Numbered from the stretch's first letter, positions 27,114 through 36,790 are shown. The stretch is DNA of 64,000 nucleotides from Herbaspirillum sp. SJZ106 (GCF_006715495.1 NZ_VFNI01000001.1:1-64000); one strand, 5' to 3'. Notes: generated from the letters alone by a model not told the origin. Numbers and translations: made by a program.

Positions 27114-28997
27114 ATGCGCCGTTATCCGAATAGCTCCTCCCCGCAAGCCAATGCCGCGCCGCGCCAACGCAGCGACTGGGCCATCGTCAGGACGCTGTTG
27201 CCGTATCTGTGGACCTACAAGTGGCGCGTCATGCTGGCGCTGGCCTTCCTGGTGGGGGCCAAGGTGGCCAACGTGGGCGTGCCGCTGATCCTGAAGAAAC
27301 TGGTCGACCAGATGAGCGCCGCAGTTGCGCATCCGCAAGCCTTGCTGGTGCTGCCGCTGGGTTTGCTGGCCGCTTACGGCGCGCTGCGGCTGGCGACTTC
27401 GGTCTTTACCGAGTTGCGCGAACTGATGTTTGCGCGCGTGACCCAGCGCGCGGTGCGCACGATTGCCTTGCAGGTGTTCCAGCACCTGCACGCGCTGTCG
27501 CTGCGCTTTCACCTGAATCGCCAGACCGGCGGCATGACGCGCGATATCGAACGCGGCACGCGCGGCGTTTCCACCCTGGTGTCGTACACGCTGTTTTCGA
27601 TCCTGCCCACCATCATCGAGATCCTGCTGGTGCTGGCCTACCTGGTGCTGCATTACGACATCTGGTTTTCCGTCATCACGGCCGGCGCGTTGGCGCTGTA
27701 CATCTTTTTCACCATCACCGTGACCGAATGGCGCACGCATTTCCGCCGTACGATGAACGACCTGGATTCGCGCGCCAACACTCGCGCCATCGATTCGCTG
27801 CTCAACTACGAGACGGTCAAGTATTTCGGCAATGAGAGTTTTGAGGCGCGCCGCTACGACGAAGGCCTGCAGCGTTACGAGCGCGCCGCGGTCAAGTCCC
27901 AGAGCTCGCTGTCGCTGTTGAATACCGGCCAGTCGGCCATCATCGCCATCGCGGTCACGCTGATCCTGTGGCGCGCCACGGCGGGCGTGATCGACGGCAC
28001 GATGACGCTGGGCGACATGGTGCTGGTCAATGCCTTCATGATCCAGCTCTACATCCCGCTCAATTTCCTGGGCGTGCTGTATCGCGAGATCAAGCAGAGC
28101 CTGGCGGACATGGAACGCCTGTTCTCGCTGCTGGAAGAAAACCGCGAAGTGGCCGACGGCGACGCTGCCGTGCCGCTCAGGACGCACGGCGCGGCATTGC
28201 GTTTCGAGCATGTCGATTTCAGCTACGAGAGCAAGCGCCAGATCCTGTTCGATGTCGATTTCACCGTGCCGGCCGGCACCACGACCGCGGTGGTCGGCCA
28301 CAGCGGTTCGGGCAAGTCGACGCTGTCGCGGCTGCTGTACCGCTTCTACGACGTCGACCGCGGCGCCATCCGCATCGACGGCCAGGACCTGCGCGAGGTG
28401 ACCCAGGCTTCGCTGCGCCAGGCCATCGGCATCGTGCCGCAGGATACGGTGCTGTTCAACGACACCATCGAATACAACATCGCCTACGGCAAGCCGGGCG
28501 CCAGCCGCGAGCAGATTGTGGCGGCGGCCAGGGCGGCGTATATCCATGAGTTCATCGAATCGCTGCCCGACGGTTACGCCACCATGGTGGGCGAGCGCGG
28601 ACTGAAACTGTCGGGCGGCGAAAAGCAGCGGGTGGCGATCGCGCGCACGCTGCTCAAGGACCCGGCCATCCTGATCTTCGACGAAGCGACATCGGCGCTG
28701 GATTCGCGCGCCGAGCAGGCGATCCAGCAGCAACTGGCGGAGATCGCGCGCGAGCGCACCACGCTGGTCATCGCGCACCGCCTGTCGACCATCGTGGATG
28801 CCCACCAGATCCTGGTGCTGGATCACGGCCGCATCGTCGAGCGCGGCACGCACGCCGGGCTGTTGCTGGCCAATGGCCTGTACGCCCAGATGTGGCTGCG
28901 CCAGCAGGCCGGCGCCGATGACGAGGGCGCATCGCCGGCGCCCGGGGCGGATGCCGGCGACGAGCCGACGGTGCTGATGCCCACGGCCAGCAGGTGA
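27114..28997 (+). CDS. ATM1/HMT1-like ABC exporter (membrane-ATPase fusion)
   Basis: A half-transporter of about 627 residues, acting as a homodimer in the inner membrane. The transmembrane domain covers about 40-330 with six helices, and the ATPase about 355-600. Walker A is GHSGSGKST (about 393-401), the signature LSGGEKQRVAIA (about 499) and Walker B ILIFDEATSALD (about 519), with VIAHRLST for the switch His. The segment QTGGMTRDIERGTRG and the NYETVKYFGNE stretch are typical of the ATM1/HMT1 branch, which exports glutathione-linked sulfur or metal compounds. Start uncertain: no ribosome binding site at 27114, and an earlier ATG exists at 27063. Confidence 0.9.
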   Translation: MRRYPNSSSPQANAAPRQRSDWAIVRTLLPYLWTYKWRVMLALAFLVGAKVANVGVPLILKKLVDQMSAAVAHPQALLVLPLGLLAAYGALRLATSVFTELRELMFARVTQRAVRTIALQVFQHLHALSLRFHLNRQTGGMTRDIERGTRGVSTLVSYTLFSILPTIIEILLVLAYLVLHYDIWFSVITAGALALYIFFTITVTEWRTHFRRTMNDLDSRANTRAIDSLLNYETVKYFGNESFEARRYDEGLQRYERAAVKSQSSLSLLNTGQSAIIAIAVTLILWRATAGVIDGTMTLGDMVLVNAFMIQLYIPLNFLGVLYREIKQSLADMERLFSLLEENREVADGDAAVPLRTHGAALRFEHVDFSYESKRQILFDVDFTVPAGTTTAVVGHSGSGKSTLSRLLYRFYDVDRGAIRIDGQDLREVTQASLRQAIGIVPQDTVLFNDTIEYNIAYGKPGASREQIVAAARAAYIHEFIESLPDGYATMVGERGLKLSGGEKQRVAIARTLLKDPAILIFDEATSALDSRAEQAIQQQLAEIARERTTLVIAHRLSTIVDAHQILVLDHGRIVERGTHAGLLLANGLYAQMWLRQQAGADDEGASPAPGADAGDEPTVLMPTASR

Positions 28998-29121
28998 GAG
29001 GCGGTTCCCGCTTCCCCGGCTAAGGGTTATCCGCTACAGCGTTCGCTTGCGCGGCGACTGGCGCGGCGGCACAATTCGTCGATTCGCATGAATTCTTAAA
29101 AGAACGAGAAGTGGGCGGGCA

Positions 29122-30132
29122 ATGGAAAGCAAATGGCTTGAAGATTTCGTCTCCCTGGCTGAAACCCGCAGTTTCAGCCGTTCCGCCGATTTGCGGCATG
29201 TCACGCAGCCGGCTTTCTCGCGCCGTATCCAGTCGCTGGAGGCCTGGCTGGGCGCCGACCTGATCGATCGGACTTCCTACCCGACCAGGCTGACCGCGGC
29301 CGGCGAGGTGTTCTATGAGCAGGCGGTAGAGATGCTGGGGCAGATCAACAATACCCGTGCCCTGCTGCGCGGCAAGCGCCCGACGGCCCAGACCACCATC
29401 GATTTTGCGGTGCCGCATACGCTTTCGCTGACCTACATGCCCAAGTGGCTCAGTTCGCTGGAGTCGGGCTTCGGCTCTATCAACACGCGCCTGATCGCGC
29501 TGAACGTGCATGATGCGGTGATGACCATCGTCGAGGGCGGTTGCGACTTGCTGCTGTGCTATCACCATCCGCGCCAGCCGGTGCAGCTCGACGCCAGCCG
29601 TTACGACATGCTGACCATGGGCACCGAGACGCTGCGCCCGTATTCGCGCTGCGACCGTAACGGCACGCCCGATTACCTGTTTCCCGGCACCTCCAAGGCG
29701 CCGGTGCCGTTCCTGTCCTACACCAGCAATGCCTACCTGGGCCGGATGGTGGAGCTGATGATGTCGGATGTGAAACGTCCGCTGCACCTGCTCAAGCACT
29801 ACGAGACCGATATGTCGGAAAGCCTCAAGATGATGGCGCTGGAGGGCCATGGCGTGGCCTTCCTGCCAGAGTCTTCGGTGGTGCGCGAGGTGCGCAACCG
29901 CCAGTTGGCGCGCACCGATGGGCCGGCCGGCGAGTGGGAGGTGGAGATGGAGATTCGCCTGTACCGCGAACGGCCTACCGCGCAGCGCGTCGGCAAGGCG
30001 CTGGTGGCGCGCCTGTGGGAATACCTGGTGGAGCAGGATGCGGCGCGGGCCGAACGCCAGAAGGGGGGCGCGGCCGGTTCCGGCAGGGCGGCGTCGAAGG
30101 CGGCCCGCCATGCCGAAAAGCGCGAATCCTGA
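29122..30132 (+). CDS. LysR-family regulator, HypT-like
   Basis: A regulator of 336 residues. The N terminus (ESKWLEDFVSLAETRSFSRSADLRHVTQPAFSRRI) closely follows the pattern of HypT/YjiE, the hypochlorite-responsive LysR factor of Escherichia coli. The effector domain also shares the LSYTSNAYLGRMV and LEGHGVAFLPES segments. The C-terminal 35 residues are Ala/Arg/Lys-rich and extend beyond the usual family end, a likely disordered tail. It is upstream of gdhA in the same direction, with 374 bases between. HypT function is an inference; related regulators of this branch also occur near amino-acid genes. Confidence 0.87.
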   Translation: MESKWLEDFVSLAETRSFSRSADLRHVTQPAFSRRIQSLEAWLGADLIDRTSYPTRLTAAGEVFYEQAVEMLGQINNTRALLRGKRPTAQTTIDFAVPHTLSLTYMPKWLSSLESGFGSINTRLIALNVHDAVMTIVEGGCDLLLCYHHPRQPVQLDASRYDMLTMGTETLRPYSRCDRNGTPDYLFPGTSKAPVPFLSYTSNAYLGRMVELMMSDVKRPLHLLKHYETDMSESLKMMALEGHGVAFLPESSVVREVRNRQLARTDGPAGEWEVEMEIRLYRERPTAQRVGKALVARLWEYLVEQDAARAERQKGGAAGSGRAASKAARHAEKRES

Positions 30133-30506
30133 GCCTGGGGAAGGCCCGCCCGAAGTGGCCGCGCGAGGGCCGCGAAAACCGCCCGGCGAGGGTGTCAATC
30201 TTCCGCAATCCCGCCATCACAGGGGATGTTCGCTGGTTATGCATCCTGTGCATAGTTGCATGCTCACAAAGCATTAGCCTTGAATTGTCCGGCTGGCTAC
30301 GATTGCGTCGCTGATTCGGACGGAGAAGATTTCAGGCGCTTGCGCACTGCGAGAGCGGCCGGCCAGGATGCCCGCGCCATCGGCTTGCAATGCCGGGTAG
30401 CGCGGCGCACCTTGATCGTTGGCCGGGGCGGAGTACTATGCTCGGCAGGTCTCGATTTCTTTGCAGCGTCTTGAACAGCACGGCAAACAAAAGGAGCGAT
30501 TGCATC
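30133..30506. other. Intergenic region upstream of gdhA
   Basis: This 374-base stretch has no gene. It holds the palindrome at 30238-30254, given separately. The rest shows no clear promoter pair or terminator. Confidence 0.4.
30238..30254. promoter_or_regulatory. Palindrome TATGCA-N5-TGCATA, possible LysR operator
   Basis: A perfect 6-bp inverted repeat with a 5-base spacer. It contains a T-N11-A core (T30240, A30252), the LysR-box pattern. It lies 253 bases before gdhA and 106 bases past the HypT-like regulator gene, which could bind it. Confidence 0.4.
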
Positions 30507-31799
30507 ATGTCGAACGTACCTAACCACGAAGTGCCTTCCTACCTTGTCCCGCACGGCATCGGTCCGTGGGGCGTCTACCTTGAGCAGATCGACCGCGTGA
30601 CGCCCTACCTGGGCTCGCTGGCGCGCTGGGTGGAAACCCTCAAGCGCCCCAAGCGCATACTGGTGGTCGACGTCCCCATCGAGCGCGACGACGGCACCAT
30701 CGCCCACTTCGAGGGGTATCGCGTCCAGCACAACACTTCGCGCGGCCCGGGCAAGGGCGGCGTGCGTTTCCACCAGGATGTGACGCTGTCGGAAGTGATG
30801 GCGCTGTCGGCCTGGATGACCGTCAAGAACGCGGCGGTGAACGTTCCCTACGGCGGCGCCAAGGGCGGCATCCGCGTCGATCCGAGGACGCTCTCGCGCG
30901 GCGAGCTGCAGCGCGTCACGCGCCGCTACACCAGCGAAATCGGCATCATCATCGGCCCCAACAAGGACATTCCGGCGCCGGACGTCAACACCGATTCGCA
31001 GATCATGGCATGGATGATGGACACCTATTCCATGAACCAGGGCAGCACCTCTTCGGGCGTGGTCACCGGCAAGCCGATCTCGCTGGGCGGCAGCCTGGGA
31101 CGGCATGAGGCGACCGGTCGCGGCGTGTTCGTGGTGGGCTGCGAAGCGGCCGCCAAGCGCGGCCTCGACATCAAGGACGCCAAGGTCGCCGTGCAAGGTT
31201 TCGGCAACGTCGGCGGCATCGCCGCGCGCCTGTTCGCCGAAGCCGGCGCCAAGGTGGTGGCGGTTCAGGATCATGTGACGACGGTGTTCAATGCCGGCGG
31301 CCTGGATGTCGCCGCACTGCAGACCTATGTCGCGCAAAACGGCAGCGTCAAGGGTTTCTCCGGCGCCGACGAGATTGCCGACCGCGCCCAATTCTGGTCG
31401 GTGGATTGCGACATTCTGGTGCCTGCCGCACTGGAACAGCAAATCACCGAAGCCAATGCCAACAACATCAAGGCCAAGATCATCCTGGAAGGCGCCAACG
31501 GCCCGACCACGCCGGCGGCCGACGATATCCTGCGCGACAAGGGTGTGCTGATCGTGCCCGACGTGATCGCCAACGCCGGCGGCGTGACGGTGAGCTACTT
31601 CGAATGGGTGCAGGATTTCTCCAGCTTCTTCTGGACCGAGGACGAGATCAATCTGCGCCTGACCCGCATCATGCGCGAAGCCTTTGCCGCAGTCTGGCAA
31701 CTGGCGGACGAGAAGAAGGTGTCACTGCGTACCGCAGCGTTCATCGTGGCATGCACACGCGTGCTGCAGGCGCGTGAAATGCGGGGTTTGTACCCGTAA
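30507..31799 (+). CDS. gdhA: Glutamate dehydrogenase
   Basis: Interconverts 2-oxoglutarate plus ammonia and glutamate with NAD(P)H in the cytoplasm. The 430-residue product has the hexameric short-type length. The substrate motif PGKGGVRFH (81-89) and [10 protein letters not shown] follow each other, then the nucleotide-binding [15 protein letters not shown] ten bases ahead supports the ATG at 30507. It stands before a glutamate-type binding protein and gltIJKL, so uptake and use of glutamate are grouped. Confidence 0.95.
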   Translation: MSNVPNHEVPSYLVPHGIGPWGVYLEQIDRVTPYLGSLARWVETLKRPKRILVVDVPIERDDGTIAHFEGYRVQHNTSRGPGKGGVRFHQDVTLSEVMALSAWMTVKNAAVNVPYGGAKGGIRVDPRTLSRGELQRVTRRYTSEIGIIIGPNKDIPAPDVNTDSQIMAWMMDTYSMNQGSTSSGVVTGKPISLGGSLGRHEATGRGVFVVGCEAAAKRGLDIKDAKVAVQGFGNVGGIAARLFAEAGAKVVAVQDHVTTVFNAGGLDVAALQTYVAQNGSVKGFSGADEIADRAQFWSVDCDILVPAALEQQITEANANNIKAKIILEGANGPTTPAADDILRDKGVLIVPDVIANAGGVTVSYFEWVQDFSSFFWTEDEINLRLTRIMREAFAAVWQLADEKKVSLRTAAFIVACTRVLQAREMRGLYP

Positions 31800-31887
31800 T
31801 AGGGCTTTATTTACAGTATGGGCGGCCAAGGCGACAGCATAAGATCGTCGGCTGCGTAAAAGCGGTATGGGAGGAGACGTGGTTCGT

Positions 31888-32808
31888 GTGCGCGTGCGCG
31901 CCGGCGGCGCTGATGCCGTGCGGTGCGTGAAACTGGCAATGGCGGTGCTGGCATGCTTGTGCCTGGCGCCGTTGCTTGCGCACGCCGAAACTACGCTGGA
32001 CAAGATCCGGCGCACCAATACGATGGTGATCGCCTTCCCGGCCAACCATTTCCCGTTCGCCGAGGCCGGCAGCGATGGCGGGCCGGTGGGCTACTCCATC
32101 GAGATTTGCCGGAAGATCGCAGATGCCGTCCGGCGCGAGGCCCGGCTGCCACAGCTGCAGCTCAGGTTCCAGCAGGTCGATATCGATGGCCGTTTCGAGG
32201 CTATCGCCAGCGGCGCCGCCGACATCGAGTGCGGCACAACCACCAGCAACGCTTCGCGCAGAAGCCGTTTCGATTTCACCGTTCCCCACTTTTATACGAC
32301 CACGCGCATGATGGTGCGCAAGGACTCGGGCATCCACTCGTGGCTCGACATGCGCGGCAAGCGCGTGGTGACGCTGCGCGGCAGTTCCATCCTGCCCTAT
32401 GTGAAGGCGCGCGACGCCGCGGGCGTGCTCGATATGCGCTGGATCGAGGCGACCACGGACGAGGAAGCCGTGGCGTTGGTGCTGGAGGGGCGCGCCGACG
32501 CCTATGCCGACGACGACGTGTTGCTGTATGCATACCGCGCCGAAATCAAGACGCCGGAAGCCTTGGATATCGTCGGCGAGGCATTGTCGGTCGATCCCTA
32601 TGCAATGATGATGCGCAAGGGCGATGCCGCCTTCAAGGCGCTGGTCGACCGCGAGATGGCGCGCATGATTTTCGATGGCGAGATCCAGGACATGTATCAG
32701 CGCTGGTTCATGCGGCCGGCGGGAGCGCGCAAGCAGGCGCTGGGGCTGCCGATGGGGTATGTGCTGCGCGATTCGTTCCGCTTCCCCTCGGATAAGATCG
32801 CAAAATAG
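31888..32808 (+). CDS. Orphan PAAT-family substrate-binding protein
   Basis: A periplasmic amino-acid receptor of about 306 residues in the SBP_bac_3 family. The signal peptide ends near AHA. IEICRKIADAV, ECGTTTSNASRRSRFDFTVPHF (carboxylate-binding Arg region) and GRADAYADDDVLLYAY, with the amine-binding Asp, are present, so an amino acid such as glutamate or aspartate is the likely ligand. GGGAGGAG lies ahead of the GTG at 31888; an ATG at 31867 lies before that site and is less likely. It resembles GltI at lower identity and lacks permeases of its own, so it may feed GltJK. Confidence 0.82.
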   Translation: MRVRAGGADAVRCVKLAMAVLACLCLAPLLAHAETTLDKIRRTNTMVIAFPANHFPFAEAGSDGGPVGYSIEICRKIADAVRREARLPQLQLRFQQVDIDGRFEAIASGAADIECGTTTSNASRRSRFDFTVPHFYTTTRMMVRKDSGIHSWLDMRGKRVVTLRGSSILPYVKARDAAGVLDMRWIEATTDEEAVALVLEGRADAYADDDVLLYAYRAEIKTPEALDIVGEALSVDPYAMMMRKGDAAFKALVDREMARMIFDGEIQDMYQRWFMRPAGARKQALGLPMGYVLRDSFRFPSDKIAK

Positions 32809-33271
32809 TTGTTCTGGCATGGATATTGCTGACCATAAGGGGTTATCGTGGCGGTCTGGGCGGGCAATCGGAGGCGATGCCGCGAAAGCATAACCGGCCA
32901 GGCGGGATGCTCATGTAAGATGTGTCGGCTATCCGAGGGGGAATCGGCCGCTGCAGCGCCGCAGATGACGGATGCTTCATCGGAAATGGAATATTGGGAA
33001 TATTGGCGCATGCGGGCGATTGGCGTTGGGGATCTGTCGTAAAATGCCGCCGCCGCATGCCTCGCTCTGGATCACTGCTATGGGTTGCGTGCCGCCATCG
33101 ATTGGCGGCAGCGGCCGCAAGCGGATGAAAAAAGCCTGCGAAGATATGGCTTAACAATAAAAAAGAGGCATGGCAACAGGACCGCTAAGCCTTGCTCCAT
33201 GGACTGCTCAGGCTGTTTTTGGAAGAGGGCTTTTGGTACACTACGTAAAAATTTTTCCAGGAGGTCACACA
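32809..33271. other. Intergenic region upstream of gltI
   Basis: This 463-base stretch shows only short unsupported frames. A perfect 8-bp hairpin (TGCCGCCA / TGGCGGCA, 33090-33097 / 33103-33110) may end the upstream transcript. The base composition falls just before gltI, where its promoter should lie; TACACT near 33235 could be a -10 box, but no good -35 is seen. Confidence 0.4.
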
Positions 33272-34222
33272 ATGAAGTTATTGAAGCTAGCAGGGGTGTT
33301 GGTCGGCGCAAGCGTTCTGATGGGTTCGGTCCATGCGGAAGAATTCACCGGCCGGATGAAGAAGATCAAGGATACCGGCACCCTGACACTGGGCGTGCGC
33401 GATTCCTCGATCCCGTTCTCCTATCTCGATGACAAGCAGTCCTACCAGGGCTACTTGATCGACCTGTGCCTGAAGGCCGCTACCGCGATCCAGAAGAAGC
33501 TGGGCCTGACGTCGCTCAACATCAAGATGGTTCCGGTGACTTCGGCGACCCGTATTCCGCTGATCGCCAACGGCACCACCGACATCTCGTGCGACTCCGC
33601 GACCAACAACATGGAGCGCCAGAAGCAGGTGTCCTTCTCGGTGACCGAATTCGTGACCGCCAACAAGTTCCTGTCGAAGAAGGCAGCCAACCTGAAGACC
33701 CTGGACGACCTGAAGGGCAAGACCGTCGTGTCGACCTCGGGTACTTCGAACCTGAAGCAGATCACTTCCCTGAACGCAGAGCGTAACCTGGGCATGAACA
33801 TCCTGGCCGCCAAGGACCACGCCGAAGCCTTCCTGATGGTGGAAACCGGCCGCGCCGCAGCGTTCGTGATGGACGACATCCTGTTGTCCTCGCTGGCTGC
33901 CAACTCCAAGGCGCCGGGCGACTACCAGGTTTCTTCGGAAGCCCTGTCGGTCGAGCCCTATGGCCTGATCCTGCCGAAGGATGACGTCGCCTTCAAGAAG
34001 GTGGTCGACGATGCCCTGACCGTGGTCTACAAGGGTGACGAGATCAAGAAGATCTATGCCAAGTGGTTCCAGTCGCCGATTCCGCCCAAGGGCGTGAACC
34101 TGAACGTGCCGATGAGCCCGCAGCTGCAAGCTGTGCTGGCCAAGCCGACCGATTCGGGCGACCCGGCTGCTTATGCGGCCGTTCCGGAAGCACAGAAGCA
34201 ATCTTCTTCCAAGAAGAAGTAA
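33272..34222 (+). CDS. gltI: Glutamate/aspartate ABC transporter substrate-binding protein
   Basis: A periplasmic receptor of 316 residues with a Sec signal peptide ending near VHA. The GltI pattern is clear: TGTLTLGVRDSSIPFSYLDD, SCDSATNNMERQKQVSFSVTEF, STSGTSNLKQI, and AAAFVMDDILL with the amine-binding Asp. The C terminus is a Ser/Lys-rich tail. The ATG at 33272 has a perfect AGGAGGT six bases ahead; the frame is open from 33170 but without a signal peptide there. First gene of gltIJKL, separated from the permeases by two hairpins. Confidence 0.94.
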   Translation: MKLLKLAGVLVGASVLMGSVHAEEFTGRMKKIKDTGTLTLGVRDSSIPFSYLDDKQSYQGYLIDLCLKAATAIQKKLGLTSLNIKMVPVTSATRIPLIANGTTDISCDSATNNMERQKQVSFSVTEFVTANKFLSKKAANLKTLDDLKGKTVVSTSGTSNLKQITSLNAERNLGMNILAAKDHAEAFLMVETGRAAAFVMDDILLSSLAANSKAPGDYQVSSEALSVEPYGLILPKDDVAFKKVVDDALTVVYKGDEIKKIYAKWFQSPIPPKGVNLNVPMSPQLQAVLAKPTDSGDPAAYAAVPEAQKQSSSKKK

Positions 34223-34249
34223 TCGGCTGATTGCCTTTGGCAATGAGTG

Positions 34250-34273
34250 ATAAAACGGGGCGACCCGTTTTAT
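34250..34273 (+). terminator. First hairpin after gltI (attenuator or terminator)
   Basis: A 10-bp stem ATAAAACGGG / CCCGTTTTAT with a GCGA loop starts 28 bases past the gltI stop. The U-rich base of the stem suits partial termination, so that the receptor is made in excess over the permeases. Confidence 0.65.
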
Positions 34274-34300
34274 CCCAAGACGAATCAATCCGTCTTGACG

Positions 34301-34328
34301 AAACGGGGGCGTTGTCCCCCGTTTTGTT
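34301..34328 (+). terminator. Second hairpin between gltI and gltJ
   Basis: AAACGGGGG / CCCCCGTTT (34301-34309 / 34316-34324) with a 6-base loop is followed by TTGTTT. Together with the first hairpin it forms a tandem barrier in the 246-base gltI-gltJ gap. Confidence 0.7.
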
Positions 34329-34468
34329 TAACCGGCCGGCAAAGGCGGTTGCCGCGGTGCAATTGCTTTTATCCACAGCGGCCGGTGACTGACCGGAATA
34401 TCCATGGCGCGGCATTTGCCTGGTGATCGCGCCTGACAGACTGACTCGAAACAGAGACGAGGCCACTT

Positions 34469-35218
34469 ATGCATTACAACTGGAACTGGGGAATCTTCTG
34501 GGAGATGTCTCCCGACGGCATCCCCTATATCGATACGCTGATGGCGGGCCTGAAATGGACCCTCGCGACAGCGATATCCGCCTGGATCATGGCGCTGATC
34601 CTCGGCACCATCGCCGGCACCATCCGTACAACAACAAAACCATGGGCGGTTCGCCTCGCCAACGGCTACGTGGAACTGTTCCGCAACATTCCCTTGCTGG
34701 TACAGATGTTCCTCTGGTATTTCGTGATGCCGGAACTGATGCCCGGCTCGATCGGCGACTGGCTCAAGGGCCTGCCCGACGCATCCTTCGTCACCGCCAC
34801 CCTGGCGCTGGGTTTCTTTACCTCGGCCCGTGTCGCGGTGCAGGTCACGACCGGCATCCAGGCGCTGCCGCGCGGCCAGCGCATGGCGGGCCAGGCGCTC
34901 GGCCTGACGCCGGCGCAGACTTATCGTTACGTGCTGCTGCCGATGGCGTTTCGCATCATCATCCCGGCGCTGACCAACGAATTCGCCGCGATCATCAAGA
35001 ACAGCTCGGTGGCGTTGACCATCGGCCTGATCGAACTGACCGCCGCCACTTACTCGATGCGCGAATTCACCTTCCAGACCTTCGAGGCGCTGACCGGCGC
35101 AACCATCATCTACATCCTCATTTCCGCCATTGCGCTGCTGTTGGCGCGCCTGTTGGAAAAGGTAACGGCTGTCCCTGGCTATATCTCCAGCGGTAGCACC
35201 AGTGCGGGAGGGCATTGA
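34469..35218 (+). CDS. gltJ: Glutamate/aspartate ABC transporter permease
   Basis: An inner-membrane subunit of 249 residues. The typical GltJ start MHYNWNWGIFWE is present, followed by five to six hydrophobic spans. The EAA loop reads GQALGLTPAQTYRYVLLPMA and precedes FRIIIPALTNEF. Its stop lies 3 bases from the gltK start, so the two are coupled. With GltK it forms the channel for the GltI receptor. Confidence 0.94.
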   Translation: MHYNWNWGIFWEMSPDGIPYIDTLMAGLKWTLATAISAWIMALILGTIAGTIRTTTKPWAVRLANGYVELFRNIPLLVQMFLWYFVMPELMPGSIGDWLKGLPDASFVTATLALGFFTSARVAVQVTTGIQALPRGQRMAGQALGLTPAQTYRYVLLPMAFRIIIPALTNEFAAIIKNSSVALTIGLIELTAATYSMREFTFQTFEALTGATIIYILISAIALLLARLLEKVTAVPGYISSGSTSAGGH

Positions 35219-35221
35219 TCC

Positions 35222-35917
35222 ATGTTCAGCAATTTCGACTTCGACGTCATCGAGCGTTCCTGGGTCTACCTGTTCACCACCGGCCTGAAATTCACGCTTG
35301 TCCTGACCTTCTCGGCCATGCTGGGCGGCATCATCATCGGCACGCTGCTGGCGATGATGCGCCTGTCCAGCAACAAGCCGCTGTCGTTCATCGCCACCAC
35401 CTACGTCAACCTGATCCGCTCGATCCCGCTGGTGCTGGTGATCTTCTGGTTCTACTTCCTGGTGCCGTTCATCGGGGCGTGGATCATCGGCGCGTCCGAA
35501 CCCATCCGGGTCGGCGCATTCCAGTCGGCGCTGATCACCTTCATCCTGTTCGAGGCGGCCTATTACTGCGAAATCATGCGCTCGGGCATCCAGTCGATTC
35601 CGCGCGGCCAGGTGTTTGCCGGCTACGCGATCGGCATGAACTACTGGCAGATGATGGGCAACGTGGTGCTGCCGCAGGCGTTCCGCAACATGACGCCGAT
35701 CCTGCTGACCCAGACCATCGTCCTGTTCCAGGACGTGTCGCTGGTGTATGTGCTGGGCTCGGTGCCGGACTTCGTCACCAGCGCTTCCAAGATCGCGCAG
35801 CGCGACGGACGCCTGGTGGAAATGTACCTGTTCGTGGCAGTGGTGTACTTCATCCTGAGCTTTGGCCTGTCGCAACTGGTCAAACGCTTCCAGAAGAAGA
35901 TCGCCATCATCCGTTAA
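35222..35917 (+). CDS. gltK: Glutamate/aspartate ABC transporter permease
   Basis: The second channel subunit, 231 residues. GltK hallmarks are the MFSNFDFDVIERSWVYLFT-like start, RSIPLVLVIFWFYFLVPF, the EAA-type AIGMNYWQMMGNVVLPQAF loop and QDVSLVYVLG. It is followed by gltL after 71 bases. Confidence 0.94.
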   Translation: MFSNFDFDVIERSWVYLFTTGLKFTLVLTFSAMLGGIIIGTLLAMMRLSSNKPLSFIATTYVNLIRSIPLVLVIFWFYFLVPFIGAWIIGASEPIRVGAFQSALITFILFEAAYYCEIMRSGIQSIPRGQVFAGYAIGMNYWQMMGNVVLPQAFRNMTPILLTQTIVLFQDVSLVYVLGSVPDFVTSASKIAQRDGRLVEMYLFVAVVYFILSFGLSQLVKRFQKKIAIIR

Positions 35918-35988
35918 GCCCAATGACGGCGGCGCGGCGCGGATGACCCGCCGGCCGCCCAACGAATCCAGAAATCCAGGAGAAACAA

Positions 35989-36717
35989 ATGATTGAACTC
36001 AACAACGTCAGCAAGTGGTATGGCAGCTTCCAGGTCCTCACCGATTGCACGACTTCGGTGAAAAAGGGCGACGTGGTGGTGGTGTGCGGCCCCTCCGGTT
36101 CGGGCAAGTCGACGCTGATCAAGACCGTCAACGGCCTGGAGCCGTTCCAGAAGGGCGACATCACCGTGGACGGCATCTCGGTGGGCGACCCCAAGACCAA
36201 CCTGTCCAAGCTGCGCGCGCGCATCGGCATGGTGTTCCAGAACTTTGAACTGTTTCCGCACCTGTCCATCCGCGAGAACCTGACCATCGGCCAGATCAAG
36301 GTGCTGGGCCGCAGCAAGGAAGAGGCGACCGAGAAGGGCCTGAAGTATCTCGACCGCGTGGGCCTGTTGGCGCACAAGGACAAATTCCCCGGCCAGCTGT
36401 CCGGCGGCCAGCAGCAGCGCGTGGCGATTGCCCGCGCGCTGTCGATGGACCCGATCGCCATGCTGTTCGACGAGCCGACCTCGGCGCTCGACCCGGAAAT
36501 GATCAATGAAGTGCTGGATGTCATGGTCGGCCTGGCCCAGGAAGGCATGACCATGATGGTCGTGACCCACGAAATGGGGTTTGCCCGCAAGGTCGCCAAC
36601 CGCGTCGTGTTCATGGACAAGGGCCTGGTGGTGGAAGATTGCGCCAAGGACGAGTTCTTCGCCTCGCCGCGTTCGGAACGCGCGCGCGATTTCCTGGCCA
36701 AGATCATCACCCACTGA
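35989..36717 (+). CDS. gltL: Glutamate/aspartate ABC transporter ATP-binding protein
   Basis: The ATPase of the importer, 242 residues. Walker A is GPSGSGKST, the signature LSGGQQQR and Walker B MLFDEPTSALD, with VTHEMGFARK for the switch region. CAGGAG lies just ahead of the ATG. It closes the gltIJKL operon at a strong terminator. Confidence 0.95.
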   Translation: MIELNNVSKWYGSFQVLTDCTTSVKKGDVVVVCGPSGSGKSTLIKTVNGLEPFQKGDITVDGISVGDPKTNLSKLRARIGMVFQNFELFPHLSIRENLTIGQIKVLGRSKEEATEKGLKYLDRVGLLAHKDKFPGQLSGGQQQRVAIARALSMDPIAMLFDEPTSALDPEMINEVLDVMVGLAQEGMTMMVVTHEMGFARKVANRVVFMDKGLVVEDCAKDEFFASPRSERARDFLAKIITH

Positions 36718-36758
36718 TCCGGTTCCGGTAGCGCCCCTTGGGCGCATCCGAAGGAGAG

Positions 36759-36790
36759 AAGGCTGCATCGGCGACGATGCAGCCTTTTTT
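36759..36790 (+). terminator. Rho-independent terminator of gltIJKL
   Basis: A 12-bp stem AAGGCTGCATCG / CGATGCAGCCTT with a GCGA loop is followed by a run of T (TTTTTT). It starts 42 bases after the gltL stop. Confidence 0.9.

Noticed and set aside
27021-28853. 610-codon minus-strand frame opposite the ATM1-like exporter
   Set aside because: Shadow frame; the plus-strand product has all ABC motifs.
33170-33271. N-terminal extension of gltI from the ATG at 33170 (with AAAGAGG ahead)
   Set aside because: It would bury the signal peptide 34 residues inside the protein; the ATG at 33272 has a perfect AGGAGGT.
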